Assembly (NCBI GenBank): GCA_019744815.1
Contig: JAIEUA010000004.1
Location: forward strand, 248,001-312,000
Direction: 5' to 3'
DNA length: 64,000 nt
From: Phycisphaerales bacterium
GTDB taxonomy: Bacteria; Planctomycetota; Phycisphaerae; Phycisphaerales; UBA1924
Part shown: one piece after another, positions 1 to 9,699 of the stretch
Numbering within the stretch: position 1 is the stretch's first letter
Layout of the letters: each line of letters starts with the position of its first letter
Translations under genes and position numbers: made by a program
Notes under the pieces: generated by a model
Told to the model about the DNA's origin: nothing
What the model saw: only the letters and a program-made list of their open reading frames with translations
Databases searched by the model: none

Positions 1-258
1 ATCGATTCGAAGACTCCAGCCTTGCTCAGGTATCGGCTGTCCTTTATAACTGCATTGACGCATGGAATCGTGCACCCATGGACGCTTGCGATTTTTGCCT
101 CGTCTCCAATCCGTTTGCCCAATCTCCTACACCGGTGGGCTGGTTCCCGCGTTCGCAAGAGTGGTATCGAGATAGATCGACCACTCCCGAACGCATCGCG
201 ATGAGAAGTCACCAAATGCCGTTGTGATGCAGGCCGGTTCGCTGTTGTCGCATGACTC
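1..258. other. No recognisable gene
   Basis: I see no convincing coding region, RNA or repeat here. The only short open frame (22-204, plus strand) has no recognisable motif. This is the region downstream of the leftward aldo/keto reductase gene. Confidence 0.5.
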
Positions 259-1239
259 CTACCGATTCACGGCCGCCATCGCGCGTTCCGCGTACCGTTG
301 CCCCGCGGTCGTTCCCATCGGGAACGCGGCGTCGATCCGCCTCAGTTCATCCGCGCTCAACCGCACGGTTGCCGCGGCGAGGTTTTCGTCGAGGTACTTC
401 GCCCGCTTGGTGCCGGGGATCGGCACGATGTCGTTGCCCTGGGCCATGAGCCACGCGATCGCGAGTTGGCTGGGGGTGCAGCGTTTTTCCCGCGCGATCT
501 CTTCGACCTTGCGGGCGAGGTTCTTGGCGAAGTTGTCGCCCTGGAAACGCGGGTGCAGTCGGCGGGCGTCGTCGGGGGCGAGGTCGTCGGGGCCCTTGAA
601 CTGGCCGCTCAGGAAGCCGCGGCCGAGCGGGCTGTAGGCGACGAAGCCGATGCCCAGCTCTCGCACGGTGGCGAGGATCTTCTCCTCGGGGTCGCGGGTC
701 CAGAGCGAGTATTCCGTCTGCAGCGCGGCGATCGGGTGAACTTTGGCGGCACGCCGGATCGTCTCCGCCGCGGCCTCGGACAGGCCGAGGTACCGAACCT
801 TTCCGGCCTTCACCAACTCCGCCATCGCGCCGACGGTTTCTTCGATGGGCACATTCGGATCGACGCGGTGCTGGAAGTACAGATCGATGACCGAGACGCC
901 GAGCCGCTGCAGGCTCGCGTCGCAGCACTGCTTCACGTACGCCGCGTCGCCGCGGACGCCGAGGAACTCACCCTTGGGGCCGCGGACGTTGCCGAACTTG
1001 GTCGCGAGGACGACCTTGTCGCGTCGGTCCTTGATGGCCTTGCCGACGAGGGTCTCGTTGTGCCCGGTGCCGTACATGTCGGCGGTGTCGAGGAACGTGC
1101 AGCCCAGATCGATCGAGCGGTGGATGACGGCGATTGACTCGGCGTCGTTCATCGACTTGGGGTCGTAGAACTCGCTCATGCCCATGCAGCCGAGGCCGAT
1201 TTCCGAGACGGCGAGCCCGCCGAGTTGACGAGTCTTCAT
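259..1239 (-). CDS. Aldo/keto reductase
   Basis: NAD(P)H-dependent oxidoreductase of the aldo/keto reductase superfamily, a cytosolic TIM barrel reducing aldehydes or ketones. The 326-residue length is normal for the family. The catalytic tetrad is visible: Asp51 and Tyr56 in DTADMYG, Lys81 in ATKFG and His124 in YFQHRVD. The C-terminal cofactor signature around VPIPGTKR is present. It most resembles the YhdN/IolS-like or plant auxin-induced-protein-like group. The substrate cannot be told from the sequence. The family call is secure. Confidence 0.93.
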   Translation of the reverse strand: MKTRQLGGLAVSEIGLGCMGMSEFYDPKSMNDAESIAVIHRSIDLGCTFLDTADMYGTGHNETLVGKAIKDRRDKVVLATKFGNVRGPKGEFLGVRGDAAYVKQCCDASLQRLGVSVIDLYFQHRVDPNVPIEETVGAMAELVKAGKVRYLGLSEAAAETIRRAAKVHPIAALQTEYSLWTRDPEEKILATVRELGIGFVAYSPLGRGFLSGQFKGPDDLAPDDARRLHPRFQGDNFAKNLARKVEEIAREKRCTPSQLAIAWLMAQGNDIVPIPGTKRAKYLDENLAAATVRLSADELRRIDAAFPMGTTAGQRYAERAMAAVNR

Positions 1240-1390
1240 GGGTCGTGGTCCTTGGTCCGGGGTTCGGGGCAGGCCGATTGGATGCGGGAACCACGGCTCG
1301 GGTAACGCCGATGGCCCTGAACGGACGCGGGCGAGGGCGAAGGGGCGCGTTGCGATACACGGCCAGCCTGCCAGGGCTGAGCAAACGGGT

Positions 1391-1435
1391 GAGATTCGAG
1401 AATCTGAGATTCGAGGATCTGAGATTGGAGAATCG
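1391..1435. repeat. Three imperfect 15-bp tandem repeats
   Basis: Three successive units of the form GAGATTCGAGAATCT (1391-1405, 1406-1420, 1421-1435), the second and third differing at one or two positions. They lie in the 208-bp gap between the aldo/keto reductase start and the SpoIID-like stop. Each unit is partly self-complementary. Function unknown. Confidence 0.7.
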
Positions 1436-1447
1436 GGCGCGGCGGTT

Positions 1448-2800
1448 CTAGTACGCCTTGGTCACGCCGGCGCCGGGGTAGAAGAGCTTCATCATGCTGG
1501 GCCAATCCCAGCCTTTCTCGGCCATGCCCTTGGCGCAGTACTGGCACATGCCCACGCCGTGGCCGAAGCCCTTGCCGGAGATGCGGACGTCGCCCGCGGT
1601 GAAGGTCATCTCGAGGTTGCCGCTGTTCACGCGCGTGTCGCGGGTGAGCTCGGGCTGACCGGGGGCGGCGAAGTTGCAGGCGTTGCGGAGTTCCTCGGCG
1701 GTGATCCGGTACGTGCGGCGTTGATCGTCGGTGAGCGTGTAGCGGATCGGGCGTCCGGTGACGTTGCGATCGAGATCGTCGCAGGCGACGAGGCGGCCCA
1801 TGCCCTTGACCGGGTGGCCCATGTGATGGCCCCAGGCGCGGAGTCGCTGAGTCAGCTCGGTGTCGTTGCGACGCACCTCCCAGCGGTAGCGAGTGGAGGC
1901 CTGGCAGAAGTGGTCGCGCTTCTGGACCTGGAGGGGCTTGGCGGTGTTGAAGAGGAAGCGGCCGGTGGTCGGGAAGACGTCTTTCGCGGAGGCTTGTTCG
2001 CCGCCGCAGGTGCTGCTGTAGTAGGTGCGGAGCGGGGCCTTGGCGAGAGCGCCGGAGGTGCCCTCGGTGATGATCATGCCGCGGGTGGCGTGGGCGGCCT
2101 CGTTGGCGACGGGGAGGCTGGAGAGGCCGCCGAAGACCTGGTCCTTGGTGGTGGATTCGACGTCGAAGAACTCGTGCTCGCGGCGGGAGCGTTCGCGCTC
2201 GTGGAGGGCGTAGGAGCGGGCGGCGACGGCCTGGCACTCAAAGGCCTGGCGGGGCCAGGAGGCGAAGAGCTCGCGGCTGATGACGCCGGGGACGTAGGTC
2301 TCGATGGGCATGACGGCGATGACGTCGATGACGCCACCGTCGCTGCTGCGGGGGTGGATGACGAGGTAACCGGGTTGGGTCTCGCCGTCGACGACCATGG
2401 CGTCGCCGGGCTTGTAGGCGTCGCTGGAGAGGCGTTCGGCGGAGGACATCTCACGCGGGAGGATCTCGACGTCGGTGCCGGGGGCGAACTCCCGCTGGCG
2501 GCCGGTGCCGTCGGTCATGACCATGCCGTTGACGGTGCCGCGGAAAGTGAGTGGGCCCTTGACGGCCTCGGCGCGGATGACGGTGCTGGGGCGGACGACC
2601 ATGCGGCTGGGGCCGTCGATCTTGGTCAGGAGGGCGTCCTTCTTGACGCGGACGCGGATGTCGGGCTCCTCGCGGAAGGAGATGGGGCGGCTCTTGGGGC
2701 CGGAGTCGAACGACGAGCAGCCGGAGAGGGGCAGCAGGGCGGCGAGGGCGATCAGGATGAGCGACGAGCGTCGCGTGGTTTGCATGGCGGCACGAATCAT
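1448..2800 (-). CDS. SpoIID/LytB-domain lipoprotein
   Basis: Secreted protein with a SpoIID/LytB domain, a family that in sporulating Firmicutes is a lytic transglycosylase acting on peptidoglycan and that occurs widely in non-sporulating bacteria as an amidase enhancer. The N-terminus is a lipoprotein signal (hydrophobic [15 protein letters not shown], lipid-attachment Cys28). The domain core is visible in [21 protein letters not shown] and the C-terminal [17 protein letters not shown]. The first ~150 residues after the signal are an unrecognised beta-rich part. An alternative ATG lies five codons in (2785). It is divergent from the small lipoprotein at 2894. The peptidoglycan role is inferred. 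Confidence 0.88.
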   Translation of the reverse strand: MIRAAMQTTRRSSLILIALAALLPLSGCSSFDSGPKSRPISFREEPDIRVRVKKDALLTKIDGPSRMVVRPSTVIRAEAVKGPLTFRGTVNGMVMTDGTGRQREFAPGTDVEILPREMSSAERLSSDAYKPGDAMVVDGETQPGYLVIHPRSSDGGVIDVIAVMPIETYVPGVISRELFASWPRQAFECQAVAARSYALHERERSRREHEFFDVESTTKDQVFGGLSSLPVANEAAHATRGMIITEGTSGALAKAPLRTYYSSTCGGEQASAKDVFPTTGRFLFNTAKPLQVQKRDHFCQASTRYRWEVRRNDTELTQRLRAWGHHMGHPVKGMGRLVACDDLDRNVTGRPIRYTLTDDQRRTYRITAEELRNACNFAAPGQPELTRDTRVNSGNLEMTFTAGDVRISGKGFGHGVGMCQYCAKGMAEKGWDWPSMMKLFYPGAGVTKAY

Positions 2801-2893
2801 GCTCTACTACTCCATCGCGGGACGATCGAGAGGCGGGTCGGCGGGGAGCTCCGCTCCCGGCGCGTGCCGCCACCGTACGATCTCGCGCAGACT

Positions 2894-3385
2894 ATGAACA
2901 TCGTGCATCCAGCCTGTTTTTCTCGCAAAGTTGCGGCGATCGCCCGCCTGGCCCTTCTGGGGCTGGCGGCGGCGTGCTTCGTGGCGCTTCCGTCCTGCGG
3001 TCCGGGGCGGTTCGTGCCCAGCAAGTCGGAGACGGGGTGGAACGGGCCGCCGATCTGGATCGAGTCGACGCCGGAGTGGACGGTGGTGGCCAAGGCCCCC
3101 ACCGGCGGCTGGCAGTTCACGCTGGACCAGCTGATGGAGCAGCGGGGCCGGACCGAGGTGTTCGTGACGCTCAAGCGGCCGAACCCGAGCTACCTGGTGA
3201 CGGCGGCGGAGGTCGAGCAGCGGGTGACGACGCCGCTGAAGAACAACGTGCCGATCTGGGTGTACGCGCGGATTCAGAACTACCGGGGCCAGCCCGAGGA
3301 CGGGTCGTTCGCGCTGGTGGACAAGAGCGTGAACGCGAAGGCGCCGCCGGAGCGGGTGGAGAAGAAGGAAGAGGACAGCAAGTAG
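2894..3385 (+). CDS. Small lipoprotein of unknown function
   Basis: 163-residue exported lipoprotein. ATG 2894 was chosen because it gives a proper signal (basic RK, then LALLGLAAACFVALPSC, Cys35); the open frame extends far upstream but over the opposite-strand SpoIID gene. The mature part contains PPIWIESTPEW and a conserved-looking centre with VTLKRPNPSYLV, and ends in a charged Lys/Glu tail. I do not recognise the family. It is divergent from the SpoIID-like gene and followed by a good intrinsic terminator. Confidence 0.75.
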   Translation: MNIVHPACFSRKVAAIARLALLGLAAACFVALPSCGPGRFVPSKSETGWNGPPIWIESTPEWTVVAKAPTGGWQFTLDQLMEQRGRTEVFVTLKRPNPSYLVTAAEVEQRVTTPLKNNVPIWVYARIQNYRGQPEDGSFALVDKSVNAKAPPERVEKKEEDSK

Positions 3386-3463
3386 AGTCCGGTGCGGCGG
3401 TGTGCCCGAGGTTGACGCATCGCTGGCCGACCTGGGTGGGCTACACGCTTGACGCGAACGGCA

Positions 3464-3493
3464 CCGGGGCGAGGACGCCCCGGCTCGCTTTTT
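3464..3493 (+). terminator. Intrinsic terminator
   Basis: Perfect 8-bp stem CCGGGGCG / CGCCCCGG with a 4-nt AGGA loop, then CTCGC and five T. It lies 79 bp after the lipoprotein stop on the same strand and just before the convergent helicase stop at 3543. Confidence 0.75.
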
Positions 3494-3542
3494 CAGAGGA
3501 CCTCGTGGGGCGACGAACGCCTCGCGCGGGAATCGCAAGCTG

Positions 3543-6140
3543 TCACTTCACCCGGGTCAGTCTGGCGTATTCGAGGACGAGGGTTTTGGTGCCGACGCCC
3601 TTGAAGCGGATCGTCGCGCGGGCGTTGGCGCCGGCGGTGATGCTGACGACCTCGCCCTCGCCGAACTGAGGATGGCGGACGATGGCACCGACCGGGAAGG
3701 GCGCGTTGGCCGGGGTTTTGGGCTTGCCGCCGAGGGCGGAGGCGCCCCAGGCGAGGCCGGCGCGTTTGGGGCCGGGCTTGGCGGCGAACTCGCCTTCGGG
3801 CACGTAGCGGGGGCCGCCTTCGCTCGACCCACCGGCACCGTCGTCGTCGCCGCGCTCGATGAAATCGCGGACGTCGCGGGCGGCGAGCGCGTCGGCCTGA
3901 TCGCTGAAGAGGCAGACGTCCTTGGGGAGTTCGTCAATAAAGCGGCTGGGGATGGTGCGCTCGGGGATGCCTCGGAGCGTGCGGTAGCGGCTGCTGGTGA
4001 TGAGCAGACGGCGCATGGCGCGGGTGATCCCGACGAAGCAGAGGCGGCGTTCTTCTTCGAGTTCGTCCTGGGACTCGCGGGCACGGCTGTGGGGCAACTG
4101 GCCCTCTTCGAGGCCGATGATGGCGACGGCCCGGAACTCGAGGCCCTTGGCGGCGTGGAGGGTCATGAGCGTCACCGCGCCGTTCGCCTGATCGACGCTG
4201 TCAGCGTCGGCGACGAGGGCGATGGATTCGAGATAAGCGCGGAGCATGGCGAGGAGGGGCGGTGCGTCGCCGCGGGGGCGGACGCTGGTCTCGTCGATCT
4301 CGAAATCGTCGAACGGGGTTGGCCCGACGGGGACCGGGCGATCGTCTTCTTCGTCGGCGTTGTCGGGGTTGTCGGGGTTGTCGGGGTTGTCGGGGTTCTC
4401 GTCGAGGGCCGCGGCCGGGTCGGCCATGGCGTCGAACTCCATCTCGAACTGGCGGGCGCTGCTGATGAGTTCGTCGAGGTTGTCGAGGCGTTCGAGGTCG
4501 GCGTCGCTGTTGCTGGCCTTGGCCTGGCTGCGGTACATGGACTCGAGGCCGGACTCGCGGATGACGCGGGAGACGAGATCGGCGAGGGTGGTGGCGACCT
4601 GAGCGCCCATGAAGGTGCCGCCGCCGGTCCACTCGTCGATCATGGCGACGAACTTCTCGACCGCGGCGGCCCCGCGCCCGACGACATCGAGGATGTTCGG
4701 GGCGTCGCGCATGGCGGTGAGGACGGGGATGCCCTTGATGGCGGCGAAGTCTTCGAGCTTGCCGAAGGTGGTGGCGCCGATGCCGCGGGTGGGCGTGTTG
4801 ACGATGCGGCCGAGCGAGACGTCGTCGCTGGGGTTGGCGATGAGGCGGAGATAGGCCAGGGCGCTCTTGACTTCCTCGCGGTCGTAGAAGGCGGTGCCGC
4901 GGGCAATGGTGTAGGGGATGGCGGCGGCCCGGAGCGCGTCCTCCATCACGCGGCTGAGCGAGTTGGTGCGGTAGAAGACGGCCATGTCGCGCCAGGTGAT
5001 GGCGTCGGGCGTGTTCTCACGCTCGTCCTTGACGCTCTTGAGCCAGTCGGCGACGAGCGAGGCCTCGTGGTTCTCGTCGCGGGTGAGGGTGACTTCCACG
5101 CGCTCGCCGCCGGTGCGGGCGGTGAAGAGGTCTTTGTGCTTGCGCTTGACGTTGTGGCGAATGAGGGTGTCGGCGGCCTTCAAGATCGGGGCGGTGGAGC
5201 GGAAGTTCTCGCCGAGGGTGATGACCTTGGTGCCGGGGTAGGAGCGCTCGAACTCGAGGATGTTGGTGATGTCGGCGCCGCGCCAGCCGTAGATGGCCTG
5301 GTCGGGGTCGCCGACGACGCAGATGTTCGTGCCGGGGGCGCCGGTGACAAGGCGGCCTTCGCGGGGGCGGTCGATGGCGTCGAGCGGGGCGCCGGCGATG
5401 AGCGACGCGATGACGAACTGAGCCTGATTGGTGTCCTGGTACTCGTCGATGAGCAGGTAGCGCCAGCGTTCGTTGCACTCGCGGCGGACATCGGCGTTGT
5501 TCTTGAGGAGCTTGGCGGTGAGGACGAGCAGGTCGTCGAAGTCGACGGCGCCGGCGAGCTTGAGGGCTTTTTGGTAGGCGGTGTAGATCTTGGCGATGTT
5601 CTTGGAGTAGAAGTCGATGGCCTGGGCGGCGTATTCCTCGGCGCTGAGCAGGTCGTTCTTGGCGTTGCTGATGGCCGAGAGGGCGCTTCGGGGCGGGAAG
5701 TTGCTGGTGGAGAGCTGGAGCTCGCCGATGACACGCTTGCAGATCGCGGCCTGGTCGGAGGAGTCGTAGATCGAGAACTCGGGCTTGAGGCCGGCGGCCT
5801 CGGCGTACTTTCGGAGCAGGCGGGCGCACAGGGAGTGGAACGTGGTGACGGTGAGGCCGCGGGTCAGGCGGGGATCATGCCCGAGCAGGTTGAGTACGCG
5901 CTCACGCATCTCGCTGGCGGCTTTGTTGGTGAAGGTGACCGCCAGAATGGACCACGGGGCGACGCCCTGACGGATCAGGAAGCCGATGCGACGTGTGATC
6001 ACACGAGTCTTGCCCGAGCCGGCGCCGGCAAGCACGAGCAGCGGGCCTTCGGTTGTGAGCACGGCGCGGCGCTGCGGCTCTGTCAATCCCGAGAGCAGTT
6101 CGTCGTCACCGGCCAACGCAGCATCCGCCGTCTGTTGCAA
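3543..6140 (-). CDS. pcrA: UvrD/PcrA-family ATP-dependent DNA helicase
   Basis: Superfamily 1A 3'-5' DNA helicase used in repair and replication-fork processing. Visible motifs in order: Q motif GLTEPQRRAV, Walker A AGAGSGKT (38-45), Walker B LLIDEYQDTNQAQ, motif III GDPDQAIYGWRGA, motif IV ENFRST, motif V TLHAAKGLEF, motif VI ITRAMRRL. The C-terminal VGAIVRHPQFGEGEV segment matches the Tudor-like domain of PcrA. At 865 residues it is longer than a typical PcrA (~720-750). The extra length includes an acidic insertion with repeated Asn-Pro-Asp units and a Gly-rich stretch. Family is secure; PcrA versus UvrD naming is less so. Confidence 0.93.
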   Translation of the reverse strand: MQQTADAALAGDDELLSGLTEPQRRAVLTTEGPLLVLAGAGSGKTRVITRRIGFLIRQGVAPWSILAVTFTNKAASEMRERVLNLLGHDPRLTRGLTVTTFHSLCARLLRKYAEAAGLKPEFSIYDSSDQAAICKRVIGELQLSTSNFPPRSALSAISNAKNDLLSAEEYAAQAIDFYSKNIAKIYTAYQKALKLAGAVDFDDLLVLTAKLLKNNADVRRECNERWRYLLIDEYQDTNQAQFVIASLIAGAPLDAIDRPREGRLVTGAPGTNICVVGDPDQAIYGWRGADITNILEFERSYPGTKVITLGENFRSTAPILKAADTLIRHNVKRKHKDLFTARTGGERVEVTLTRDENHEASLVADWLKSVKDERENTPDAITWRDMAVFYRTNSLSRVMEDALRAAAIPYTIARGTAFYDREEVKSALAYLRLIANPSDDVSLGRIVNTPTRGIGATTFGKLEDFAAIKGIPVLTAMRDAPNILDVVGRGAAAVEKFVAMIDEWTGGGTFMGAQVATTLADLVSRVIRESGLESMYRSQAKASNSDADLERLDNLDELISSARQFEMEFDAMADPAAALDENPDNPDNPDNPDNADEEDDRPVPVGPTPFDDFEIDETSVRPRGDAPPLLAMLRAYLESIALVADADSVDQANGAVTLMTLHAAKGLEFRAVAIIGLEEGQLPHSRARESQDELEEERRLCFVGITRAMRRLLITSSRYRTLRGIPERTIPSRFIDELPKDVCLFSDQADALAARDVRDFIERGDDDGAGGSSEGGPRYVPEGEFAAKPGPKRAGLAWGASALGGKPKTPANAPFPVGAIVRHPQFGEGEVVSITAGANARATIRFKGVGTKTLVLEYARLTRVK
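4358..4393. repeat. 9-bp tandem repeat inside helicase gene
   Basis: Four consecutive GGTTGTCGG units (first unit CGTTGTCGG) plus a degenerate fifth, encoding on the minus strand an (Asn-Pro-Asp)n run followed by acidic residues. The 9-bp period keeps frame, so copy-number change would only lengthen or shorten the linker. Confidence 0.85.
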
Positions 6141-6269
6141 CCCTCAGGCTCCTTCCCGAGCGGCCGGACGCGATACCACAAGAGCCGGCGCACGCGGCAA
6201 GAATAGCGGCAAATCCGACTTGGCGCAGGGGGGCGGCGACGAAATCCGGCAGACCGGACGGGCCTCCTG

Positions 6270-9128
6270 CTACTTGGATTCCGGAGACACGTTCACGACG
6301 ATGGCGTTGTCGGGCGTGGCGTACTTGGCGAAGGTCGCCTTGATCTCGTCGGCGGGCATCGCGGCGTAGACCTCGGGCTGCTTGAGCATGTCGTCCAGGG
6401 CGATGCCGCGGAAGGTGAGCGACTCGAGCCGGGTCTGCCAGAAGGCGGGCTCGATGAGCTGCTCCTCGAAGTTCTTGGCGAACTGCTTGCGGGCGACCTC
6501 GAGTTCTTCGCTGGTGGGGCCGTCCTTGGCGAAGGCCGCGTACATCGACGCGAGCTTCTCGACCAGCGGCTTCACCTTCGCGGGCTCGGTGGGTGCGCCG
6601 GCTGAGAAGACGCCGAAGCCGGGGTAGGTCGTGCCCGAACGCGACGAAGCGCCGATGCTGTAGACCAGCTGGGCGTCCTCGCGCACTTCCTTCACCATCC
6701 GAGTCGAGAGCACGCGGGCGGCGATGCTCATCGCGTAGGCCTCGCGGAGGTTCTTCTGGTCCGGGCCGTAGAAGCCCGAGAGCACGAACGCCTGAGGGGT
6801 CGGGGTCTCGATCTTCTTCTCGATGACGCGAGGGCCGGCGGGACGCTTGACCTGGCGCTGGGCGGCGAAGAGCTCGGGCGTCACGCGGTCGCGCTTGGCG
6901 AGCGAGCCGAGGTACTTCTCCACCAGCTGCACGGCCTTCTCTTTGGGCAGATCGCCGACGATCGCCACCTCGATGGGCGAGGTCGCGATCATCTTTTCCA
7001 GCCACGCCTGGGCCTTCTCGACGCTGATGGCGTCGATCTGCTCGGTTGTGGGCGGGTGGAAGCGGGCGTCGTCGTCGGGGTAGGGCGCGGCGGCGGCGCT
7101 GCGCATGCCGAACATCATGGGGTTCTTGGTGGACTCGGCGAGCATCTCTTTGGCCGAGATCTTCATCTGGTCGAGAGCCGCGGCCTCGATCTTGGGCTCG
7201 GTGAGCAGCAGGTAGGCGAGCTGGAAGCCGGTCTCGAGTTCCTCGGGGCTGCCGGAGATGCTGAGGTTCATCGAGTCCGAGCCGCCCATGGCCATGCCGC
7301 CACCGCGGCCGCCGCGACCCCCACCGCCGCCGAAGCCGCCGCCGCGGACGTTGACCTTTTTGCCGGTCATGAGTTCACGGATGTCGGTCGAGGCGAGTTG
7401 CTTGGTGGCGGCGCGGGACCAGGCGAGCTGAGCGGCGGAGGTGATGCCGCGGTTCTCGGCGGTCTCGAGCATCTCGCCGCCGTAGAGCGAGATCTGGACG
7501 TTGACCTGGTTCTTGCGCTGGTCCATGAAGCGGTAATGGACCCGGACGTTGTTGTTGAGCCAGCCCGACCAGACCTTGCTGGCGGCGTGCTCGGTGAACT
7601 CGGTGAAGGAGCCGCCCTTGGGCTCGGACGCCATGAGCTGCGTCGCTCGGGTGGCTTCGGTTTCTTTGGTGGGCTGGACGGAGAGGGCCTTGAGGCCCAG
7701 GTCGAGCAGCTCGGACTCGGTGGGCACGCCGTCGCCCGAGGGCAGGACGGCGACGAAGCACACCGCCTTGGGATCAAACTCGGTGGCGAAGCGCTTGGAT
7801 GCCTCGTCGGTGGTGATCGAGGGGATCAGATCGCGGAAGAGCTGCAGACGCTGGGCCGGAGACATGATCGGCTCGCCAGCGGTCACGGCGCCGTTCATGC
7901 CGGAGATGATGCCCTGAGCCGGCGTGGTCGCTTCGGTCTCGACGGCGCGCTCGGCGCCGGCGATGAGTTCCTTCTTCGCGTCCTCGATCTCTCGCGTGGT
8001 GAACCCGAAGGCGCGGGCCCGCTGCATTTCGAGGGCGAGCTCGCTGAGCGTGGCCTTCCACTGCCCGGGCTTGGCCGAGCCGGAGATGGTCGCGTCGTAG
8101 CTGGTCGTGTCGCCGCCGAGGGAGACGCGGGCGTTGAGGTAGGAGGTGTCGCCCTTGGCGTTCTTGTCGGACAAGCGGCGGTTCATCGCCCGCTCGGCAA
8201 GGGTGGCGACGAGGTCTTCACGCATCAGCGGCAGTGTCGTCACCGCGGGGCGCGCGGGGCCGAGCTTGGTGATGCGGATGTCTTCGCTCCGAACCTCGGG
8301 GTCGTGGGCGACGATGGCGAAGCTCTTGTCGTACGCCTTGACGCCGGGGTCCTGCCCGACGGGCTTGGGCTTCTTGGGCAGGTCGGAGAAGGTCGCGTTG
8401 ATCACCTTCACGATGTTGGCCGGGTCGGTGTCGGCGACGACCATGAGCGTCGCGTTGGACGCGGCGTACCACTTGTTGTAGTAGTCGCGGAAGTCCTGCT
8501 CCTTGACCGCGTTGATCGTTTCTTCGGTGCCGATGGTGATCCGCTGGCCCAGCAGCGAGCCGGGGGCGATGCGCTCGCGGATGTAGAAGCCGGTGCGCTG
8601 GCGGCCGGAGAGCCCGCGGCGGCGCTCCTCCTGGATGATGCCGCGCTCTTCCTCGATCTCGTTGGGCAGGAGCGACATGCGCCCGACCACGTCGGCGAAG
8701 AACGTGAAGCCCTTGGTCAGCGTCTCGTCCTTGGTGTCGGGGAGCGAGAGCTGGTACGTGGTCTGCTCCGAGTTCGTGAACGCGTTCTGATCGCGCCCGA
8801 ATTGCATGCCGAGCGACTGGAAGAAGGGCACCAGCGTGCCGGGCGCGAAGTTCGCGGAGCCGTTGAAGGCCATGTGCTCGAGGTAGTGGGCGAGGCCGCG
8901 CTGCTGGTCGGTCTCGTTGAGCGAGCCGGAGTGGATGTGCACCCAGATGGTCGCGCGTCCCGGCGGCACGGCGTGCTTGCGGATGATGTAGCGCAGGCCG
9001 TTGTCGAGTTCGCCGGTGACGAGCGAAGGATCGCTGGGCAAAGGCTGGGCACGAACGCCCATCGCGCAGAGACAGAAGAGAGCGGCGACGGCCAGACGGC
9101 CAACGAGAGCGGACACGATCGATCGCAT
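6270..9128 (-). CDS. M16 (pitrilysin/insulinase) zinc peptidase
   Basis: Secreted or periplasmic zinc metallopeptidase of family M16. The N-terminus is a signal peptide ending near VRA-QPLPSD. The inverted zinc motif HXXEH is HYLEH (81-85), followed by the expected downstream Glu in the IEEERGIIQEE helix. The 952 residues hold two M16 halves; the second (about 500-950) lacks a HXXEH and is presumably the inactive partner lobe. A Gly-rich linker (GGGFGGGGGRGGRGGG) separates strands in the second half. Such proteins are often misfolded-peptide scavengers. Substrate unknown. Confidence 0.92.
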   Translation of the reverse strand: MRSIVSALVGRLAVAALFCLCAMGVRAQPLPSDPSLVTGELDNGLRYIIRKHAVPPGRATIWVHIHSGSLNETDQQRGLAHYLEHMAFNGSANFAPGTLVPFFQSLGMQFGRDQNAFTNSEQTTYQLSLPDTKDETLTKGFTFFADVVGRMSLLPNEIEEERGIIQEERRRGLSGRQRTGFYIRERIAPGSLLGQRITIGTEETINAVKEQDFRDYYNKWYAASNATLMVVADTDPANIVKVINATFSDLPKKPKPVGQDPGVKAYDKSFAIVAHDPEVRSEDIRITKLGPARPAVTTLPLMREDLVATLAERAMNRRLSDKNAKGDTSYLNARVSLGGDTTSYDATISGSAKPGQWKATLSELALEMQRARAFGFTTREIEDAKKELIAGAERAVETEATTPAQGIISGMNGAVTAGEPIMSPAQRLQLFRDLIPSITTDEASKRFATEFDPKAVCFVAVLPSGDGVPTESELLDLGLKALSVQPTKETEATRATQLMASEPKGGSFTEFTEHAASKVWSGWLNNNVRVHYRFMDQRKNQVNVQISLYGGEMLETAENRGITSAAQLAWSRAATKQLASTDIRELMTGKKVNVRGGGFGGGGGRGGRGGGMAMGGSDSMNLSISGSPEELETGFQLAYLLLTEPKIEAAALDQMKISAKEMLAESTKNPMMFGMRSAAAAPYPDDDARFHPPTTEQIDAISVEKAQAWLEKMIATSPIEVAIVGDLPKEKAVQLVEKYLGSLAKRDRVTPELFAAQRQVKRPAGPRVIEKKIETPTPQAFVLSGFYGPDQKNLREAYAMSIAARVLSTRMVKEVREDAQLVYSIGASSRSGTTYPGFGVFSAGAPTEPAKVKPLVEKLASMYAAFAKDGPTSEELEVARKQFAKNFEEQLIEPAFWQTRLESLTFRGIALDDMLKQPEVYAAMPADEIKATFAKYATPDNAIVVNVSPESK

Positions 9129-9354
9129 GGTGCAACTCCACGGGCGGCGAACGCCGCTCGGGGGAGTCTACCAGAAATCTGTTGAAACACCAGTTGAGTG
9201 GGGACGGCGGAGGTCGGAGTCGAGCCACACGCCGATCCGGGCTTGGTCGGCGCGCCGCGATTGGGAGCCTTGCCGCCAACGTCGGCCCTCCGACCTCAGC
9301 CTTCCCACCTCCGTGCTCCCCTTCCCGCTCCCCTAGAATGGAACTCTGACAACC
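9129..9354. promoter_or_regulatory. Intergenic region upstream of tmRNA with a -10-like box
   Basis: No gene. TAGAAT at 9334-9339 is a plausible sigma-70 -10 element 15 nt before the tmRNA 5' end. I see no matching -35, so the promoter is a guess from position. The region also serves as the upstream region of the leftward M16 peptidase gene. Confidence 0.35.
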
Positions 9355-9699
9355 GGGGCCGATCGGTTTCGACCGTGCATGATCGGGTAGTCGTGGCGCG
9401 TCCAGGAGCATGCTGGCCTGGTAAAAAGCATGCAAAAAATTGATTGCTAACAGCAATTACGCTCTCGCGGCCTAATTAGGCCTCGCATCCCGGCGTCAAC
9501 GCCTGCTAGGCGTCGGGATGAAAACAGCAGGCTGGCCCCGCCGCGGCGTCACCGGGCGGCGGGGTGAGAAAACTCCGGCGACTGGGCAAAGGCGGATGCT
9601 GCTGAGGCAGCCGCCGCGCCGAGATCAATACATCAGCTACACGCGTAGAGGCGACTATCAGACTGTCACGGCACGGGGGTTCGATTCCCCCCGGCTCCA
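9355..9699 (+). ncRNA. ssrA: tmRNA (ssrA)
   Basis: Transfer-messenger RNA that rescues stalled ribosomes with SmpB. The acceptor stem pairs GGGGCCG (9355-9361) with CGGCTCC (9692-9698), then discriminator A 9699; CCA is not encoded. The 5' part has the conserved GGTTTCGACC, and the T arm is GGGGG-TTCGATT-CCCCC (9675-9691). The tag frame starts at GCT 9446: Ala-Asn-Ser-Asn-Tyr-Ala-Leu-Ala-Ala, TAA at 9473-9475, immediately in a GGCCTAATTAGGCC hairpin as in other tmRNAs. An integrative element begins in its 3' end (core 9674-9701) and restores the sequence. Confidence 0.95.
9446..9475 (+). other. tmRNA proteolysis-tag reading frame
   Basis: Resume codon GCT followed by eight codons and TAA, giving tag ANSNYALAA, with the C-terminal ALAA that ClpXP-type proteases recognise. 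It is one residue shorter than the E. coli tag. Confidence 0.88.

Noticed and set aside
1238..2893. Long plus-strand open frame preceding the small lipoprotein
   Set aside because: It is the mirror of the SpoIID-like gene, is Gly/Ala/Val-biased as expected from the opposite strand of a GC-rich gene, and the true start is at 2894.
4358..4393. Short regular repeat considered as CRISPR
   Set aside because: Units are 9 bp, contiguous and without spacers; it is a coding microsatellite. No CRISPR array or cas gene was seen anywhere.
3672..6206. 844-codon plus-strand open frame opposite the helicase
   Set aside because: Composition is typical of an antisense shadow; the minus-strand helicase has all family motifs.
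7056..9185. 709-codon plus-strand open frame opposite the M16 peptidase
   Set aside because: Same reasoning: no motif, biased composition, and the peptidase has its zinc motif.
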